Shown one piece after another: positions 35,941 through 44,787 of a stretch of 64,000 bases of DNA. Under the pieces are notes generated by a model. That model did no database searches. It saw only the letters and a program-made list of their open reading frames with translations, and was not told the origin of the DNA. Within the stretch, counting starts at the first letter, position 1. The number at the start of each line of letters is the position of its first letter. This stretch comes from Bacillales bacterium. Its GTDB lineage: Bacteria; Bacillota; Bacilli; Bacillales; DASSOY01. The DNA lies in NCBI GenBank assembly GCA_035700025.1, contig DASSOY010000058.1:1-64000 (forward strand), in the 5' to 3' direction. The translations under genes and the position numbers were made by a program.

Positions 35941-36423
35941 TTGATTTTTCATAATTTCGCGTTCGTGGCTGCTTTAATCGGGGTAGTCCTTGCTCAGGTG
36001 TTGAAAGTTCCCATTCACCTGGTCGTGGCGAAGAAGTTGAATTGGGGCTTGTTGATCAGCAATGGCGGCATGCCCAGCTCGCATTCCTGCGCGGTAACGG
36101 CTCTTGCCGTCTCCGTCGGTCTTCAAACCGGTTTTGAGTCTCCTGTATTTGCCGTTGCGGCGATGTTTGCGATCATCACGATGTTCGATGCCGCAGGCGT
36201 TCGCAGGCAGGCCGGAGAACATGCTTCATTGTTGAACCAGCTGCGCAAAGATTTCGCGAATCTGGTGACCGAATTCAAACAATGGCAGGAGAAGCCCGGC
36301 TATCAAAAACAGAACGACTTGAAGGAATTGCTCGGTCATAAACCGGCCGAAGTGTATTCCGGCGCCATTCTCGGCATTATTATCGCTTATGTCATGTACT
36401 ATTGGATTTGGATCGGCGGGTAA
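35941..36423 (+). CDS. Divergent PAP2-family (DUF212) membrane protein, YuiD-like
   Basis: The 160-residue protein starts with TTG nine bases after AAAGGA; the upstream ATG opens only a short frame. It has about four hydrophobic helices and the family motif NGGMPSSHSCAVTALAVSVG, with FDAAGVRRQAGEHA further on. The SSH motif resembles the catalytic region of acid phosphatases and haloperoxidases, so lipid phosphate hydrolysis is plausible but unproven. A terminator follows. Confidence 0.9.
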   Translation: MIFHNFAFVAALIGVVLAQVLKVPIHLVVAKKLNWGLLISNGGMPSSHSCAVTALAVSVGLQTGFESPVFAVAAMFAIITMFDAAGVRRQAGEHASLLNQLRKDFANLVTEFKQWQEKPGYQKQNDLKELLGHKPAEVYSGAILGIIIAYVMYYWIWIGG

Positions 36424-36429
36424 ATGGAA

Positions 36430-36458
36430 AAAACCAGGAGCCTCCTGGTTCTTTTTTT
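36430..36458 (+). terminator. Terminator of the DUF212 gene
   Basis: AACCAGGAG and CTCCTGGTT form a tight hairpin followed by seven T. Confidence 0.9.
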
Positions 36459-36533
36459 GCACAAAAAGTCCTTATTCCAATCTTGGAAAGCAGTGTCCGC
36501 AACAGCTCGAAAGGTTCCGGCGGTGTTTATTTT

Positions 36534-36803
36534 TTAACTGTCGCGCAAGTATTTGTCATGGTCTTTCAAAAATTTCTTCACGCCGAATTCGGACCAGCCT
36601 AAACGAAATAAATGTTTGTCTAAATAGTTGGAATCCATTCGAAAAAAATGTTGGTGAAAAGCAAGGTCCGGCACAGCGATCACGACGTTCGACGTCCAAG
36701 ACTGCAACAAATGAACTTGTTGATTGTCGGCGCCCCATAGAAAGCCTTTCCCTTTCAGGCTGAAGAAGGATCCTTCCTCGCTGTTATAATAGACGGTTCG
36801 CAT
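36534..36803 (-). CDS. Small hypothetical protein
   Basis: The 89-residue soluble protein starts at an ATG ten bases after AAAGGAC. It opens MRTVYYNSEEGSFFSLKG and is rich in aromatic residues, without a membrane helix or metal motif. The C-terminal part (YLDKHLFRLGWSEFGVKKF) is basic and helical. I do not recognise the family. It is convergent with the DUF212 gene, and no terminator of its own is evident. Confidence 0.55.
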   Translation of the reverse strand: MRTVYYNSEEGSFFSLKGKGFLWGADNQQVHLLQSWTSNVVIAVPDLAFHQHFFRMDSNYLDKHLFRLGWSEFGVKKFLKDHDKYLRDS

Positions 36804-37085
36804 CTTTGCATAAGTCCTTTCTCATCCTTTGCAATATTCGAATAAAAAGATGTGAATGTGTGCGTCGCAAAGGGCTGTTCCGTTGCTTTTACGAATTCTT
36901 TCGGCCGGCCGCTAACGTGACGCGCCTTTCCACTTCGCGCAGGATTTCCCGTATTCATAAAAAATGAGACACGAACCCCTCGGACATTTCGGTACGGTTT
37001 GAGATGGAATTCCCTATCCCCATTGGATGTTATTTCCTTTCCTGTATAATGATAAGGGGTCAAATGATTTAGGGGGGTCGGTATT

Positions 37086-37658
37086 TTGAAAAAGAAAGCG
37101 ATTTGGACCGGTATCATCCTTTTGTTGTTGGTAATAACCGGGGGAGTGTCGTATTATGCCATGAACGCGGTCCTGTACGCGCCGCATGAGCAGACAGGAA
37201 CGTCAAACACCGAGAAGCCAACCTTAAATGCGGATGAGAACGGCGAAGGTCGCAAGCTCGGATCAGTCGGGAAGATGCAACGGATAAAGAATGGGCGTGT
37301 GCAAAGAAATGCTCGGTGGACCGAAGCAGAAATCATGAGGACTTTGCATGAAATGACACATCAAAAGGTGGTGTCTTCCGAAAAGTGGGGCGCGGTACCG
37401 ATGACGTTGGAAAACGTCAAGGCGATGATCGCGATCGTGCGAAAGCGAAAAGAATCGCTGGAACATTACGCTTTTTACAGGAAGATGTTGAATTCGTGGG
37501 AACGGGGAGATTTTAGTCAGGCGGTCGACCAACATAACCTTCTGTGGAAATGGGAAGACGGAACCGTTGGAAGAGCGACGAGGCTCATGAGCCCCGCTGA
37601 AGAAAAGCAGTTTGTACGCTCCCGTTTTGGCTCCGTCGACGGTACTTGGCGTTGGTAA
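37086..37658 (+). CDS. Membrane-anchored DUF6241-like protein
   Basis: The 190-residue protein starts with TTG after GGGGGGTCGG. An N-terminal signal anchor (about residues 4-25, IWTGIILLLLVITGG) is followed by a polar linker. An outer helical domain contains MTHQKVVSSEKWGAVPMT and a YRKMLNSWERGDFSQAVDQH segment, which I associate with the DUF6241 group of Bacillaceae; this assignment is from memory. No catalytic residues are recognisable. The function is unknown. Confidence 0.65.
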   Translation: MKKKAIWTGIILLLLVITGGVSYYAMNAVLYAPHEQTGTSNTEKPTLNADENGEGRKLGSVGKMQRIKNGRVQRNARWTEAEIMRTLHEMTHQKVVSSEKWGAVPMTLENVKAMIAIVRKRKESLEHYAFYRKMLNSWERGDFSQAVDQHNLLWKWEDGTVGRATRLMSPAEEKQFVRSRFGSVDGTWRW

Positions 37659-37670
37659 CGGGCCGGGGAT

Positions 37671-37880
37671 TTATTTCCCTGTCCGTTGTTGCGATAGATT
37701 GTTTTGCCGCTTAACTTCTTCGACGTCTGTGTCGCTGTAAATGTTCGTCCCTCGTCCGCCGGTCGTCAGAGCGAGCCATTCTTTCGCTTCGTTATAGGAC
37801 ATTCCGGAATCGGCATTCTTTTTCTTCACTTCTTCAATGTCAGTGCCTGCCACCGTAAATCGTTTTTCGTCTTGAGCCAT
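37671..37880 (-). CDS. Gamma-type small acid-soluble spore protein-like
   Basis: The 69-residue protein starts at an ATG after GGAGGTGTTTCCAT; the frame is open to 37898. Two related segments, TDIEEVKKKNA and TDVEEVKRQN, frame a central SGMSYNEAKEWLALTTGG. The repeated EVxxxN pattern is that of gamma-type SASPs, which serve as an amino-acid store degraded during germination. Expression in the forespore would be expected from the family. The gene is monocistronic. Confidence 0.65.
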   Translation of the reverse strand: MAQDEKRFTVAGTDIEEVKKKNADSGMSYNEAKEWLALTTGGRGTNIYSDTDVEEVKRQNNLSQQRTGK

Positions 37881-37926
37881 ATGGAAACACCTCCGCATTT
37901 TGTAAAATGCGATAAAAACGAGGCGT

Positions 37927-38304
37927 TTATTCGGACGGCGTTTCGCTCATTAACCCATGCATGTTGCCGTCGGGATCTTTAAAGAACACCATCCACGTTT
38001 GCACGCCGTCGATTTCCGCGATGATGTGCGGCTCGTCGACCATCTCTACGTTCCTCTCGACGAGTTTTTCATACGATTGTTGAATCTCTTCGACTCGAAA
38101 ATAAATAATTGAGCTCGGATGATCGACCTCTTCGTTTTCCGGTTCGCTGATTAACAGGCGCACGCCGCCGCAATCAAAGAAAGCCAAATTCGGAAATTCA
38201 AATAAAAACGGGAGTTCGAGCACGTCGCGGTAAAAAGCGACCGCTTGTTTCAAATCATGAACGGGAACGGCAATCTGGCCGATGTTTTTGATACCGATCG
38301 TCAT
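37927..38304 (-). CDS. VOC-family (glyoxalase/dioxygenase-like) protein
   Basis: The 125-residue cytoplasmic protein has two beta-alpha-beta-beta-beta units of the vicinal oxygen chelate fold. The first opens IGQIAVPVHDLKQAVAFYRD and the second contains WMVFFKDPDGNMHGLM. Candidate metal ligands are present, but one of the usual His positions is not clear, so the reaction cannot be named. It follows the SASP gene region on the same strand. Confidence 0.9.
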   Translation of the reverse strand: MTIGIKNIGQIAVPVHDLKQAVAFYRDVLELPFLFEFPNLAFFDCGGVRLLISEPENEEVDHPSSIIYFRVEEIQQSYEKLVERNVEMVDEPHIIAEIDGVQTWMVFFKDPDGNMHGLMSETPSE

Positions 38305-38344
38305 TGTTGCTGCACATCCTTTGTCTCGTTTTCTTTATTTTACC

Positions 38345-39205
38345 TCAGCGTGAGCGAGGCGGCTTGTCCAATCTCACTTTTTTTCGGAATACGCTCGGAG
38401 CGCAGCCCGTGTGCCTCCGAAATTTTTTGCTGAAGGCAGATGCGGTTTCGAAGCCGACGGCGAATGCAATATCGGTCACAGCGATATCCTCGTCGGCCAA
38501 CAGTCGTTTCGCTTCGCGCATCCGAATTTCGCTAAGCTGCTGTGACGGGCTTTTGCCGTGCACCGCCTTATAATTTTTCAACAAATGATTCGCCGAGAGA
38601 CAGGCGGTTTGAGCGATGGTGTCCAATGTCAACGGTTGAGCATAGCATGCTTCGAGAAAATCGTGCGCGGTTGCGACCCTGCGGTATATTTCTTCCCGCA
38701 CAGCGGGCCGCATCGCCGGCAGACGCTCGATTTCTTTTTTCGTTTCCATGTGGATCACGAGCATTCGTCTCATGATGTCATGCATGAGCTCGTCGCGGCG
38801 TACCTCATCGTTCCGCTCCGTTTTCAGGCGGCGCAACAACATCATCAAGCAGGTATCGTTCGGATACGTTTTTTGAACCCATTCGATTTCTTTGGAAGGC
38901 GGACGAAACGGGTCGTCCAGCCCTTGTTCCGCAGTTGAGGCAACAGCATCATGCACTTCGCCGGCGAAACCGTCTTTGAAAAACAGGCAAAACGATTCGA
39001 CCTCGCGCTCGTCTTCGATTGTGATGGCATAACGGCCGGGATTGAGCAGCAAATAGCGGGTTTCGTCAACTGCATAACAGCCGCCGCCCGCTTCGTAAAA
39101 AGCACGTCCATTCGCAAAGGTTTTCAGCGACAAGGCGCCTTCTCCTTCGAAATGATGCGTCTTGCTTTTCGCATGAAGGATGAAATGACTGTCGTGCGTA
39201 TCCAC
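38345..39205 (-). CDS. AraC-family transcriptional regulator
   Basis: The protein has about 286 residues if the GTG at 39205 is used, which sits after GAGGCAGGTGA; the frame is open to 39322. An N-terminal sensory part (cupin-like) is followed by a C-terminal double helix-turn-helix with LTLDTIAQTACLSANHLLKN and AVTDIAFAVGFETASAFSKK, the classic AraC/XylS signature. It diverges from the flavoprotein gene at 39321. The inducer and targets are unknown. Confidence 0.9.
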   Translation of the reverse strand: MDTHDSHFILHAKSKTHHFEGEGALSLKTFANGRAFYEAGGGCYAVDETRYLLLNPGRYAITIEDEREVESFCLFFKDGFAGEVHDAVASTAEQGLDDPFRPPSKEIEWVQKTYPNDTCLMMLLRRLKTERNDEVRRDELMHDIMRRMLVIHMETKKEIERLPAMRPAVREEIYRRVATAHDFLEACYAQPLTLDTIAQTACLSANHLLKNYKAVHGKSPSQQLSEIRMREAKRLLADEDIAVTDIAFAVGFETASAFSKKFRRHTGCAPSVFRKKVRLDKPPRSR

Positions 39206-39320
39206 CGGTTTCACCTGCCTCGTCGTTTTGCACTTATTATAGCGCAAGCGCGGCCGTTTGGCTTCACGATAAGAATTCGGTAGACTACAACTAGAACGAA
39301 AAGAGGCGAAGAGGTGCACC

Positions 39321-40583
39321 ATGAACTACGATGTAATCGTGATTGGCGGCGGACCGGCCGGTTTGATGGCTTCGGTTGCGGCAGCGGAATCGGGCGCCGG
39401 CGTGCTGCTGCTTGAAAAGGGAAACAAACTTGGACGAAAACTGGCCATCTCCGGCGGCGGCCGCTGCAACGTGACGAACCGGAAACCGATCGCCGAATTG
39501 GTTAAATTCATTCCGGGGAACGGCAAATTTTTGTACGGAGCCTTCTCCCGCTTTGACAACGAGGCGATCATCGCTTTTTTCGAACAGCTAGGCATCTCGC
39601 TCAAGGAAGAAGATCGCGGCCGCATGTTCCCTGTATCGGACAGTGCGAAATCGGTTGTCGATGCGTTGCTGCGCAAAATGGACGAGCTAGGTGTTCAAGC
39701 GCGAACAAATACGCCGGTCGAAGACGTGTTGTACGCAGGAGGTGCGGTAAAAGGGGTGCGGCTGCGAACAGGAGAAGAAATCCGCTCGAAGAGCGTCATT
39801 CTCGCCGCCGGCGGAAAATCCGTGCCGCGAACCGGTTCGACAGGAGATGGTTATGCATGGGCGAGAAAAGCGGGACACACGATTACCGATTTGTATCCGA
39901 CGGAAGTCCCGTTGGTTTCCGATGATCCGTTTATTCGCAACAAAACCTTGCAAGGGTTGTCGTTGCGCGATGTCGCCGTCAGTGTGCACAATCCGAAAGG
40001 GAAAGTGATCAAGACACACCGCTGGGACATGATTTTCACGCATTTCGGTCTTTCCGGACCGGCCGTGCTCCGCTGCAGCCAATACGTCGTCAAAGCGTTA
40101 AAAAAATACGAGACGGATGCGATCACGGTATCGATCGACGCGAAACCGGACGAAAAGGAAGAACAGTTGTTTCAGCAGTTGCTGGGGACGGCGAAGCAAG
40201 AACCGGCCAAAGCGGTGAAAAACGTTTGGAAACGTGTCGTGCCCGAGCGTTATATGCTCTTTTTGCTTGAGCAGGTGGAGCTGTCGCCGGAAACGACGTT
40301 TCCTCAGTTGCCGAAACAGAAAGTTCGGCGATTGGCGGGAATGCTGAAGGCCTTTCCCATTCAGGTGACCGGAACGTTATCGATCGAAAAGGCGTTCATT
40401 ACCGGAGGCGGCATTTCCTTGAAGGAAGTCGATCCGAAAACGATGGCATCGAAGAAAGCGGAAGGTCTTTATTTTTGCGGGGAAATTCTCGACATTCACG
40501 GCTACACCGGCGGCTACAACATCACCGCTGCTTTCGTGACCGGCCATGCCGCCGGGGAAAGCGCAGCAATGCACAGCGAATGA
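39321..40583 (+). CDS. HI0933-type NAD(P)/FAD-dependent oxidoreductase (YhiN/BaiN-like)
   Basis: The 420-residue flavoprotein opens with the dinucleotide fold [20 protein letters not shown] and then shows the family signature [17 protein letters not shown]. The C-terminal FAD segment contains [14 protein letters not shown] and [14 protein letters not shown]. This is the HI0933/YhiN/BaiN group. Its physiological reaction in Bacillaceae is unknown. The start follows AAGAGGTGCACC. No terminator is obvious before the convergent SASP gene. Confidence 0.92.
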   Translation: MNYDVIVIGGGPAGLMASVAAAESGAGVLLLEKGNKLGRKLAISGGGRCNVTNRKPIAELVKFIPGNGKFLYGAFSRFDNEAIIAFFEQLGISLKEEDRGRMFPVSDSAKSVVDALLRKMDELGVQARTNTPVEDVLYAGGAVKGVRLRTGEEIRSKSVILAAGGKSVPRTGSTGDGYAWARKAGHTITDLYPTEVPLVSDDPFIRNKTLQGLSLRDVAVSVHNPKGKVIKTHRWDMIFTHFGLSGPAVLRCSQYVVKALKKYETDAITVSIDAKPDEKEEQLFQQLLGTAKQEPAKAVKNVWKRVVPERYMLFLLEQVELSPETTFPQLPKQKVRRLAGMLKAFPIQVTGTLSIEKAFITGGGISLKEVDPKTMASKKAEGLYFCGEILDIHGYTGGYNITAAFVTGHAAGESAAMHSE

Positions 40584-40611
40584 CGGAGCAGCCGATGGCT
40601 GCTCCGGTGGC

Positions 40612-40884
40612 TTAACTTTTCTGGCCGAGGCTGTTTTCCGCACGCTTAATCAAATCGCGGACCATGTTTCCGCCAATATTACCTCCGACTTGGCCTGCTT
40701 CTTTCGCTTTCAAGTCGCCGTTGTAACCTTTCTTCAACGGCACGCCTTCTTGGCGGGCTACTGCGTACTTTGTGTTTTTCGGCTCGTTTGGATCGACCGG
40801 ATAACCTTGATCGGCCATGACTTGTTGTTTAAGCTTGTCCATTTCATCCCGTGCCTCAGGCACGAGTATGCGCCTTTTTGCCAT
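40612..40884 (-). CDS. Alpha/beta-type small acid-soluble spore protein
   Basis: The 90-residue protein starts at an ATG behind AAAGGAGGG; the open frame continues to 40968 without a better site. The C-terminal half holds GQVGGNIGGNMVRDLIKRAE, the DNA-binding signature of alpha/beta SASPs, which coat and protect spore DNA. The GPR cleavage region, usually KxEIAxEFG, reads KYAVARQEGV, so the scissile-site Glu is replaced. The N-terminal 40 residues are a longer, charged extension. Confidence 0.88.
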   Translation of the reverse strand: MAKRRILVPEARDEMDKLKQQVMADQGYPVDPNEPKNTKYAVARQEGVPLKKGYNGDLKAKEAGQVGGNIGGNMVRDLIKRAENSLGQKS

Positions 40885-40956
40885 GTGGGTGCATCCCTCC
40901 TTTATTCTTAACGTATCCTTTTTAAGGGGAGCGTATGAAAGCGATGGTGAAATACG

Positions 40957-41724
40957 ATGGGGAAACATTTGCCGCCAACGATCCGACGGTTGATCGGCGC
41001 GCTGCGTATGGAAAAAGAGATCATCGGCGAATCCGGAGCCGAGGTGTACCGCGTCGGAAACCGATATTATTTAAAAGTTCAGCCGTTCGGACTCCCGGAG
41101 CCGTTAAGCGAGGAACGCAACAAGTTGGTATGGCTGGACGGAAAGCTGCCAGTGCCGAAAGTCGTCGGTTACGCGGTGGGCGACGATGGCGAGTATTTGC
41201 TGACGACCGCCGTCGACGGCGTACATGCCGCATCGCCTGCGGTGGGCGCGGATCCGAAATTCGCAGTGCATGCACTCGCCGCAGGTTTGAAACAGATTCA
41301 TTCCGTGTCGTTGAAGGCCTGTCCGTTTGATGAAACGTTGACGAGAAAACTGACGCAAGCGAAAGAGCGTGTGATGTGCGGAACCGTCGATGAGACGAAT
41401 TTTGATGAATCGAGGGCGGGTAAGACGGCGTCGGTGTTGTTGGAGGAACTTGTCGCTTGCCGTCCAGATGAAGAAGACCTTGTTTTCACGCATGGCGATT
41501 ATTGCATGCCGAACATCTTGCTTAACGAAAACGGGATCAGCGGATTTATTGATTGGGGACGCGCCGGCATCGCAGACCGTTACCAAGATCTAGGACTGGC
41601 GGCGCGAAGCATCGTTCGCAATTACGGGGAATCATGGGTCGAGCCGTTCTTTTACCATTACGGCATTGACCGTCCTGAACCGGAAAAAATCGACTATTAT
41701 CAGCTGTTGGACGAATTTTTTTAA
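40957..41724 (+). CDS. APH(3')-type aminoglycoside phosphotransferase family kinase
   Basis: The 255-residue kinase has ESGAEVYRVGNRYYLKV with the ATP-binding Lys. The catalytic loop is HGDYCMPN (His179, Asp181, Asn186), and FIDWGRAGIADRYQDL carries the metal-binding Asp199. The APH(3') subgroup is recognised by this last motif. Such enzymes phosphorylate aminoglycosides such as kanamycin, but many chromosomal relatives have other or unknown substrates. No transposon, integron or repeat flanks it. The start is a weakly marked ATG; it diverges from the SASP gene. Confidence 0.85.
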   Translation: MGKHLPPTIRRLIGALRMEKEIIGESGAEVYRVGNRYYLKVQPFGLPEPLSEERNKLVWLDGKLPVPKVVGYAVGDDGEYLLTTAVDGVHAASPAVGADPKFAVHALAAGLKQIHSVSLKACPFDETLTRKLTQAKERVMCGTVDETNFDESRAGKTASVLLEELVACRPDEEDLVFTHGDYCMPNILLNENGISGFIDWGRAGIADRYQDLGLAARSIVRNYGESWVEPFFYHYGIDRPEPEKIDYYQLLDEFF

Positions 41725-41827
41725 GCAAAGGGTTCGGATGCGGTGCCGGTCAAATGATTCGAATGTTACGCCATTATGGTATACGATAATAAGGGAATCT
41801 AAAGCGTGAGAGGAGATGAAGTCGAGA

Positions 41828-42646
41828 ATGGACATCAGACAAACGGTGACGCTGGCCAACGGCGTAGAAATGCCTCAGCTCGGGTTTGGCGTCTATAAAA
41901 TCGAAGAGGGAAACGAAGTTGAGCATGCGGTGAGCACGGCAATCGAGACGGGCTATCGAAGCATTGACACGGCAGCCTTTTATGACAACGAAATCGGCGT
42001 CGGCAAAGCCGTGAAAGCATCGGAAGTGCCTCGGGAAGACTTGTTTATCACGACGAAAGTGTGGAACGACCGCCAAGGTTATGACGAAACGCTTCGCGCC
42101 TTTGAAGAAAGCATGAGCAAGCTTGACATGGAATACGTTGATTTATATTTAGTGCATTGGCCGGTTTCCGGGAAGTACAAGGAAACTTGGAAAGCGCTTG
42201 AGACGATATACAAAGAAGGACGCGCCAAAGCGATCGGCGTATGTAACTTCAAGATCCACCACCTTGAAGACTTGATGAAAGACAACGAAGTCAATCCGAT
42301 GGTCAATCAAGTCGAATTCCATCCGCGCCTTTTCCAAAAAGAACTGCTCGACTTTTGCAGCGGCCACGACATTCAGCTGGAAGCATGGGGACCGCTCATG
42401 CGCGGGAGGATTCTCGATGATCCGACCTTGATGGCAATCGCCGAACGGCATGGAAAAACACCGGCGCAAGTCGTTTTGCGTTGGGAACTGCAGCTCGGTG
42501 TCGTAACGATTCCAAAATCGGTTCGCGATGAAAGAATCAAAAGCAACGCTGACTTGTTCGACTTTGAGTTGAGTGCGAAAGACATGCAGCAAATCGCGGA
42601 ATTGAACCGAAACGAACGTACCGGTCCGGACCCGGATGATTTTTAA
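41828..42646 (+). CDS. Aldo/keto reductase (YvgN-like)
   Basis: The enzyme has about 272 residues and is an NADPH-dependent reductase of aldehydes and ketones. The catalytic tetrad is Asp47, Tyr52, Lys77 and His110, in SIDTAAFYDNE, ITTKVWN and LVHWP. AKR signatures VNQVEFHPRL and VVTIPKSV are also clear. It resembles YvgN of B. subtilis, a methylglyoxal/glyoxal reductase. The ATG at 41816 directly abuts AGGAG, so I prefer the ATG four codons later. Confidence 0.93.
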   Translation: MDIRQTVTLANGVEMPQLGFGVYKIEEGNEVEHAVSTAIETGYRSIDTAAFYDNEIGVGKAVKASEVPREDLFITTKVWNDRQGYDETLRAFEESMSKLDMEYVDLYLVHWPVSGKYKETWKALETIYKEGRAKAIGVCNFKIHHLEDLMKDNEVNPMVNQVEFHPRLFQKELLDFCSGHDIQLEAWGPLMRGRILDDPTLMAIAERHGKTPAQVVLRWELQLGVVTIPKSVRDERIKSNADLFDFELSAKDMQQIAELNRNERTGPDPDDF

Positions 42647-42791
42647 AAGAATCATGAACATCAAAAACTTTCAGAACGCTTCCTTCCTCTTTTCGGGGAA
42701 GGATTTTTTTCGTCCGCCTTCGCCGCACGCCGACATATTCGTCGGCAGGAAAGGGTATGATAGGCGTACTTTCGAAGGAGGCCGCCAGCAA

Positions 42792-43358
42792 ATGACACCG
42801 TTTTGTCCAATCGTTTGGCCGGAAGATCCGGTGCCTGCCGAAGTACAAAATTGTAAAATTTGCGGACTCGATACGCACGGAACAAGGATGGTTTGGGGCG
42901 AAGGATGTCCGACCGCACCGATCTTCGTTGTGTTGGATAATCCGGGCATGCGGGAAAGCAGGGAAGGGGAACCGTTCGTGTGCGGAACGCGGAAGACCTT
43001 GCAGGAGGCGGCCTTCCACGCCGGATTCGGGACGGAAGATTTGTATGTGACGTACGTATTAAAACGCAGGCCGATACGAAAGTATGATAAGCCTGCGACG
43101 CGCCGTCTTTGTATGCGGCATTTGCGCGAGCAATTGCTCAGCCGTCGGCCGGAAATGCTTTTTTGTCTCGGTGACGCGGCTGTGCAGTCGGTTTTTGACG
43201 ATCCCACCCTTAACGTTAAATCACTGCGCTCGACCGTCCATGAAATTTTTTCGCTTCCCGCCGTCGTGTCCTACCATCCGCTTGCCGTACGGCGCCGCCC
43301 GAACTTGAGAACCCTTTTTATGAAAGACTGGTCTTATCTATACAAACTCTATAAATAA
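42792..43358 (+). CDS. Uracil-DNA glycosylase superfamily protein
   Basis: The 188-residue protein starts at an ATG after AAGGAGGCC; the frame is open back to 42636, but without a site. The core motif VVLDNPGMRESREGEPFV matches the GExPGxxEDxxGxPF block of type 4/5 UDG-fold enzymes, and VVSYHPLA matches the leucine-loop region. Cysteines occur as CKIC and at two further places (GEGC, FCLGD), consistent with an iron-sulfur cluster. In this family the enzymes remove uracil from DNA. The 3' end carries part of a TATACAA repeat set that belongs to the next locus. Confidence 0.82.
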   Translation: MTPFCPIVWPEDPVPAEVQNCKICGLDTHGTRMVWGEGCPTAPIFVVLDNPGMRESREGEPFVCGTRKTLQEAAFHAGFGTEDLYVTYVLKRRPIRKYDKPATRRLCMRHLREQLLSRRPEMLFCLGDAAVQSVFDDPTLNVKSLRSTVHEIFSLPAVVSYHPLAVRRRPNLRTLFMKDWSYLYKLYK

Positions 43359-43456
43359 TAAATACATTGTATAGATAATGTATATACAAAAATAACCAAA
43401 AAAACGGTCATTTCCTCCCCGATTTCTCATGCCGGCTGACGAATAAGTATATACAA
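43335..43456. promoter_or_regulatory. TATACAA repeats: candidate centromere/operator of the actin-like partition locus
   Basis: TATCTATACAA (43335-43345) and its exact inverse TTGTATAGATA (43367-43377) form an 11-bp inverted repeat. Further TATACAA copies lie at 43383-43389 and 43450-43456, and the palindrome TGTATATACA at 43379-43388 overlaps one of them. A second dyad, ATACATT/AATGTAT, lies at 43362-43383. The cluster begins in the last codons of the UDG gene and ends 95 bp before the actin-like gene. In plasmid ParM/ParR systems, repeats in this position serve both as centromere and operator. The role here is inferred from position. Confidence 0.6.
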
Positions 43457-43550
43457 GACATTAAGACCTGCGCTATGCTGGACATGGCGTGTTTGCTGCA
43501 GAGGGAAAAGTCTGACTTGGGACGACTACTATTTAGCGGGAGGAAGCGAA

Positions 43551-44783
43551 ATGGCAGACTATCATTTTAAGGTGGGCAATGACATCGGGAACAGTGAACA
43601 GGATCTTTTTGTGGACGGTCAATTGATCCGACAGCCGAATACGTACATAAGGCAAGACCGCATTCCATGGGTGGACGAGGTGAATCCTGAAGCGTTCATT
43701 CCATCCATCCACGAACAGTTAATCGTTACGATCGATTCGCCGGAAGCTCCTGCGGGACTTTATTTTATCGGGGAAAGCGCGGTCAACAGCAAGAACAGCA
43801 ATTCCGCGAACAACATGGTCGTTGGCATCGACCGAAAGTCGGAATCGGCGCTTCCGATTATTAATACGGTCGGAAACATTGCCGGCGTCGCCGTTCAGCG
43901 GGCGTTCGAGGAGAACAAACAAGTCCCGGAATCAATCAAAGTGAACGTTGATATGGCAACGGCGATTCCATACGAGGAATATAAAGAGCAGACGAGCAAG
44001 CGTTATGAAAAACGGTTTACCGAAGGAACGCATCGGGCAACGGTGCATGTCGGCAGAAAACGCGTGTCTGTGGAATTGAAATTTGAATTTGTCAAAGTGC
44101 TTCCGGAAGCGACGCCGGTCATTTTTGCTTTGCAAAAGGATCATGAGGATAAGTGGCGGAACGATGATCTGTTTGCCGATTTCAAAAAAACGTACAAGCT
44201 CGCGAAGATGGACGGGAAATATTTTGCAGACAAAGACGTATTGCACGTCGACATCGGCGAAGGTACGACAGAATATCCGATCACAAGAGGAAGCCGGGTT
44301 GATTCCAATTTCCAGCATGGCTCGAACAACGGTGTCGGTTACGCGATTGAGGAAGCCGCTCCCGATTTCAAGCAAGCGATTATGCAGACGGAAGTGCCGC
44401 GAAGCTTCTTCAGCAAATGCCTTGTCGACAAAAGCCATAAATTTCATGCGGCAGCGATGGAACACATTCGTACGCCGCTGCAAAACCAAGCGCGAGCGAT
44501 CGTTGACAACGTGAAACGGCAAATCAGCTCTGCGCGCAATTTGATCGACGTCGTGGTCGTTTACGGCGGCGGAAGTATTTTAATGCGCGACGTCTTGCAT
44601 CCAGAACTGGAAACACTTACAGAACGGTTGGACATTCAATTGTTGTACGTTCCGGAGGCCTACGCGGTGACAATGAACGCGGAAGGGCTGGATTTGTTCG
44701 TGAGAGGAAAAATATTTTCTGCCTTGAAGGAGAAGGTGCTTGGGCAGCCAACGGAGAAGGAACCGGCGGAAGTAGAAGGATGA
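43551..44783 (+). CDS. ParM/StbA-family actin-like ATPase
   Basis: The 410-residue protein has the actin-fold ATPase motifs: phosphate 1 at KVGNDIGNSEQD (Asp11), phosphate 2 at LHVDIGEGTTEYP (Asp234) and the adenosine motif VVVYGGGSILMRD (Gly339-341). In plasmid systems such as ParM, AlfA and Alp7A, the protein forms polar filaments with ATP and pushes or pulls DNA through a small adaptor bound to a centromere. A candidate adaptor gene follows after four bases, and repeats precede it. The start has GGGAGGAAGCGAA upstream. The neighbours are all chromosomal genes, so the locus is either a chromosomal partition-like system or a relic of an integrated plasmid. Confidence 0.9.
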   Translation: MADYHFKVGNDIGNSEQDLFVDGQLIRQPNTYIRQDRIPWVDEVNPEAFIPSIHEQLIVTIDSPEAPAGLYFIGESAVNSKNSNSANNMVVGIDRKSESALPIINTVGNIAGVAVQRAFEENKQVPESIKVNVDMATAIPYEEYKEQTSKRYEKRFTEGTHRATVHVGRKRVSVELKFEFVKVLPEATPVIFALQKDHEDKWRNDDLFADFKKTYKLAKMDGKYFADKDVLHVDIGEGTTEYPITRGSRVDSNFQHGSNNGVGYAIEEAAPDFKQAIMQTEVPRSFFSKCLVDKSHKFHAAAMEHIRTPLQNQARAIVDNVKRQISSARNLIDVVVVYGGGSILMRDVLHPELETLTERLDIQLLYVPEAYAVTMNAEGLDLFVRGKIFSALKEKVLGQPTEKEPAEVEG

Positions 44784-44787
44784 TGAC

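Noticed and set aside
36755-37117. Reverse frame of 120 codons between the small hypothetical gene and the DUF6241-like gene
   Set aside because: It overlaps both neighbours, has no ribosome binding site and has an unlikely composition.
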